Source of the DNA: an uncultured Bacteroidota bacterium | GTDB lineage: Bacteria > Bacteroidota > Bacteroidia > 2-12-FULL-35-15 | Assembly: GCA_903847205.1 (NCBI GenBank) | Contig: CAINDA010000005.1 | Location: forward strand, 1 to 64,000 | Reading direction: 5' to 3' | DNA: 64,000 nucleotides | Position numbers and translations under genes: made by a program | In this document: positions 61,177-64,000 of the stretch, one piece after another | How positions within the stretch are numbered: the stretch's first letter is position 1 | Layout of the letters: each line of letters starts with the position of its first letter | The notes under the pieces: generated by a model | Told to the model about the DNA's origin: nothing | The model's database searches: none | Seen by the model: only the letters and a program-made list of their open reading frames with translations

Positions 61177-62430
61177 TCAGGAATTGTAAAGCTCCACAAT
61201 AGTTATCTCAGGTGGGATTCCTACTCTTCCTGGGTAACCCAAAAAGCCAAGGCCGCGGTTAACATACAGATATTGGTTCTGCTGATTATATAAGCCCGCC
61301 CATTGTTTATAGGCGTATTGAGAGGGACTCCATCTAAAGCCTGGGATTTCTATGCCGAACTGCCCGCCATGCGTATGACCGCTGAAAGTCACATCAATAT
61401 CTTTATACTCTTCTTTTACCTGCAGATCCCAATGTGACGGGTCATGTGAAAGCAGCAATTTAACTGGATATTTATCAGTTCCTGCATGGGCCTTTTTTAA
61501 ATCGCCGTATTTTGGGAAATGGAAATTTCCTCCCCAATTTTCAATCCCAATGATTGCAATTTCGTCATCTTTCCTTTTTAATGCCACGTGTTCATTCATC
61601 AATAATTTCCAGCCTAATGCAGCATGAACATTTTTTAAGTCTTCTAAATTTTTAATCTTTGCTTCCGGACTGTCCCAGGTTATATAATCGCCGTAATCGT
61701 GGTTGCCGAGTGTGCTGAAAACACCCATCGGTGCTTTTATTTTACTTAATACTTCAATGAACATTTCTGTCTCAGACGCTGCGTTATTCACCAAATCGCC
61801 GGTAAAAAATATGATATCAGCATTTTGATTTTGAATAATTTTCACAGCTTCTTCCAAATGAGTTGTTGAAACAAAACTTCCAGAATGAATGTCTGAAATC
61901 TGCAGTATTTTCAAGCCATTGAAAGAGGGAGGCAGATTTGGAAGAATGATTTTTGAAGTATGAACTTTATAATCAAAAGCCCCCCTCACCATACCGTAAA
62001 TAAAACCGGCAAAAGGTAAGGCTGTCATTCCTAAAGCAATTTGATTTAAAAATTTCAAACGTGATATACTGTGAATTTTTTCACCGGAAATTTCTGCGGA
62101 AGTTGTGAAATAACTCCCAATCCATCTAAACAAGCGGACAATATCATCAGCAGCAATAAACAGCGACCCGATTATTTTTGATATAACAATCATCACTGCC
62201 ATAGACAGCAGATATACACGCATGTATTTCGGCCATTCGGCTAATGGAACAATAAATGCTATTAAAAAAAGGAGAAAAGTAAAAACTGTAAGTCCCCAGT
62301 AAATATAGAATACAATGGTTCTTCTATATGCTGATGTACCTTTTAGGACAGTTACAAATGCCTGGTAAAAATACCAATCAATAAGTAACAATATTAAGCC
62401 GACAATTAAAATGCGGAAACTAATTGACAT
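61177..62430 (-). CDS. Membrane metallophosphoesterase (YkuE-like)
   Basis: A 417-aa protein. About four N-terminal membrane helices (about 5-125) are followed by a calcineurin-like domain: ILQISDIHSGSF, FFTGDLVNN, TLGNHDYGDY, LLSHDP and FSGHTHGGQFG. All metal ligands are present. The catalytic domain should lie outside the cytoplasm or at the membrane surface. The substrate is unknown; relatives act on lipids or UDP-diacylglucosamine-type molecules. Confidence 0.9.
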   Translation of the reverse strand: MSISFRILIVGLILLLIDWYFYQAFVTVLKGTSAYRRTIVFYIYWGLTVFTFLLFLIAFIVPLAEWPKYMRVYLLSMAVMIVISKIIGSLFIAADDIVRLFRWIGSYFTTSAEISGEKIHSISRLKFLNQIALGMTALPFAGFIYGMVRGAFDYKVHTSKIILPNLPPSFNGLKILQISDIHSGSFVSTTHLEEAVKIIQNQNADIIFFTGDLVNNAASETEMFIEVLSKIKAPMGVFSTLGNHDYGDYITWDSPEAKIKNLEDLKNVHAALGWKLLMNEHVALKRKDDEIAIIGIENWGGNFHFPKYGDLKKAHAGTDKYPVKLLLSHDPSHWDLQVKEEYKDIDVTFSGHTHGGQFGIEIPGFRWSPSQYAYKQWAGLYNQQNQYLYVNRGLGFLGYPGRVGIPPEITIVELYNS

Positions 62431-62497
62431 TCAAATAAGTTTTAAATTGAACACAAAACTACGGAAACTATTTTTGTCTAGCAAGTTTCCTTCTCAA

Positions 62498-63913
62498 TTA
62501 TTTTTTAGACAGAGGCCGCTCCAAACTAATGTTTTCATCGCCGGCCTGATAAGGCAGATAAGTAACAATAAATTGAAACATTTCATCCTGAGTACGCATA
62601 CTTCCTCCCCGTTCTGCAATTAAACGCGGCGGACTGAAAGGATTATTCGGATTGCTGCGTGTGTTGTCAAACACACCTTCTGCGTGAATAATGCTGCCTC
62701 TAGGGATCTTCAACATTTTTTTAAATCCATAAAAATACTGCCAGCGAAAATCCCATTTTTTAATCCGTATCAGCGGAATAGTCTTTCCCTGGGGCGTTAC
62801 GGCGTAAGCCAAAAAACTTTTGCCGAGCAGATGCATGTGAGGATTTATAGTTAATATCGATATATCGGAAGGCAGTGTATATTCCGAATGAAAGGTCATT
62901 ATTGTATCGGGCGGAATTACCAGGTCAGGGATAATCGGAGAAACACCGAAGGTACCCAGCTGAAACTCTTGCAGGGGGCGCTTAGGAGCCTGTTTTGCAA
63001 AAAAAACATTGAATGAAGTTTGGTCAGCTGTATCAATTCTTGACGGCCCGTAATGAATATCTTTCAAGAAAACTGCCCCTTTGCGGGTCATCTTAAAACC
63101 TCCAATTCCATCTGGATAAATGGGAGGTGTAACGCCGGGCAGATAATTGCTTACCGATTTTGTAAGCGCAGGAAAAGTTACACCGTCATCGTTTGCAAGT
63201 CCAAGATCTTTATATGCCTTTAATTTGTCGGTATAATTTTCTAAATCAACAAAAGTATTTCCTTTGAATACATCCTTTTTTTTATCAAAATCGTAACTCA
63301 ATAATTGAGCATTAACATGGTGCACCAGCTTGCGGTTTCCGGGAACAATTTCTATAACTCTTACAAAAGTATCTTTGGGAATTTCGTAAGGTACGCGCAT
63401 TAATAAAAATAAATCTTTTCCATTACCCTTTATTTTGAAGGGTTCTCTGAGCTTGATTACTAAATCAGGTTTCCCAACCTGCGAACCTACAGTAAATTCG
63501 GGCGGTTTAGGAGCTTTAGATGTATCGCCCATTTCACAGCCGTTATCGGCCCATGCGGCAACCATTGCAATCTCATCAGCGCTCAGGACTTTTTCATCAA
63601 TAAAATGCGAATAGGAGGCATCTGCAGGCCATGGAGGCATGTACCCTGACTGCGTTACATATTTGAGCAGCTGTGCATGTGCAGCGGCATCCTGATAAGT
63701 AAGCAGCCTGAATGATCCTGCTTCTCCGCGGCGGTGGCATGAAGTACAGTTTTTATAAATGATGGGAGCAATATGTTCAGAGAAGGTGATTTTATCAGGG
63801 ATTTGATTCTGGCAGCCGGAGACCAGCCAAACAGCAAGACCCGCTGATACAAATATCTTTTTCTGTAAAAGCTTCGGTACAATAAAAAACGATAAAACTT
63901 TATACTGAGGCAT
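62498..63913 (-). CDS. c-type cytochrome lipoprotein with copper-monooxygenase-like domain
   Basis: A 471-aa protein. Lipobox LVSGC (Cys about 34) after a long N-terminal segment. Haem-binding CTSCH (about 57) has a distal Met in GYMPPWPAD. The C-terminal part carries NPHMHLLGKSF, a His-x-His-x-x-G copper-type motif of the DBH/PHM-like fold. Such proteins occur with redox enzymes in the periplasm of Bacteroidota, but the substrate is unknown. The longer N-terminus (MPQYKVLSFFIVPKLLQKKI) is unusual; the frame contains no later Met before the hydrophobic core. Confidence 0.85.
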   Translation of the reverse strand: MPQYKVLSFFIVPKLLQKKIFVSAGLAVWLVSGCQNQIPDKITFSEHIAPIIYKNCTSCHRRGEAGSFRLLTYQDAAAHAQLLKYVTQSGYMPPWPADASYSHFIDEKVLSADEIAMVAAWADNGCEMGDTSKAPKPPEFTVGSQVGKPDLVIKLREPFKIKGNGKDLFLLMRVPYEIPKDTFVRVIEIVPGNRKLVHHVNAQLLSYDFDKKKDVFKGNTFVDLENYTDKLKAYKDLGLANDDGVTFPALTKSVSNYLPGVTPPIYPDGIGGFKMTRKGAVFLKDIHYGPSRIDTADQTSFNVFFAKQAPKRPLQEFQLGTFGVSPIIPDLVIPPDTIMTFHSEYTLPSDISILTINPHMHLLGKSFLAYAVTPQGKTIPLIRIKKWDFRWQYFYGFKKMLKIPRGSIIHAEGVFDNTRSNPNNPFSPPRLIAERGGSMRTQDEMFQFIVTYLPYQAGDENISLERPLSKK

Positions 63914-64000
63914 GGATTGAGATCAGACTGCAACTAGCAAAACAACTGAAATTGAAAAGTAAAGAAACAAAAAAATATTCTTTTCTTTTCAGCTGTCTTA

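Overview
The window is a chromosome segment of a Bacteroidota bacterium. Evidence: AT-rich DNA, a giant secreted protein with a type IX secretion (T9SS) C-terminal sorting domain, a promoter of the Bacteroidota TTG-N19-TAnnTTTG type, Reg_prop/Y_Y_Y sensor architecture, and TAATG start/stop overlaps with weak Shine-Dalgarno sequences. Genus cannot be read from the sequence.

Layout. (1) 1-7.4 kb, host backbone: lipoproteins, two SGNH hydrolases, a small-molecule phosphotransferase, shikimate kinase, tRNA-Lys(TTT). (2) 7,439-34,504, a 27 kb island in the 3' end of tRNA-Lys, bounded by identical 24-bp direct repeats, with a tyrosine integrase next to each end. (3) 34.6-46 kb, a 2,637-aa T9SS surface protein (beta-propeller plus 16 repeats of about 93 aa) and a Reg_prop sensor with a PP2C phosphatase output. 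(4) 46.9-55.6 kb, a nine-gene NAD salvage operon headed by an NrtR-type regulator with two operator palindromes. (5) 55.7-64 kb, WYL-regulator debris, two polysaccharide genes, cyclophilin, AlkC-like glycosylase, a membrane phosphoesterase and a c-type cytochrome/monooxygenase-like lipoprotein.

The island is the most interesting part. Its left two thirds (8.9-24.8 kb, nearly all on the minus strand) looks like a temperate phage without a tail. It has an A32/FtsK-like packaging ATPase and a candidate capsid gene insulated by terminators. It also has at least seven small single-membrane-span proteins (several paralogous), a virion-type muramidase, a holin-like protein and a one-protein spanin. 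I see no terminase, portal or tail gene. The phage carries a complete diversity-generating retroelement (DGR): a reverse transcriptase with the GNYLSQ/YADD signature, a template repeat with six AAY codons, and three tandem target genes whose variable repeats differ from the template almost only at template adenines.

The right third (24.8-34.5 kb) holds a second, unrelated reverse transcriptase. It is a retron RT with NAxxH, YADD and VTG motifs, and its msr-msd RNA gene can be recognised directly from a1/a2 repeats and a 20-bp msd stem. Around it are a short DnaB-type helicase, a uracil-DNA-glycosylase-like protein, an AbiEi/AbiEii toxin-antitoxin pair, an excisionase-like gene and the second integrase. 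So one tRNA island combines a DGR-bearing phage and a retron-bearing defence cargo. No known retron effector is recognisable, so the retron's partner is an open question.
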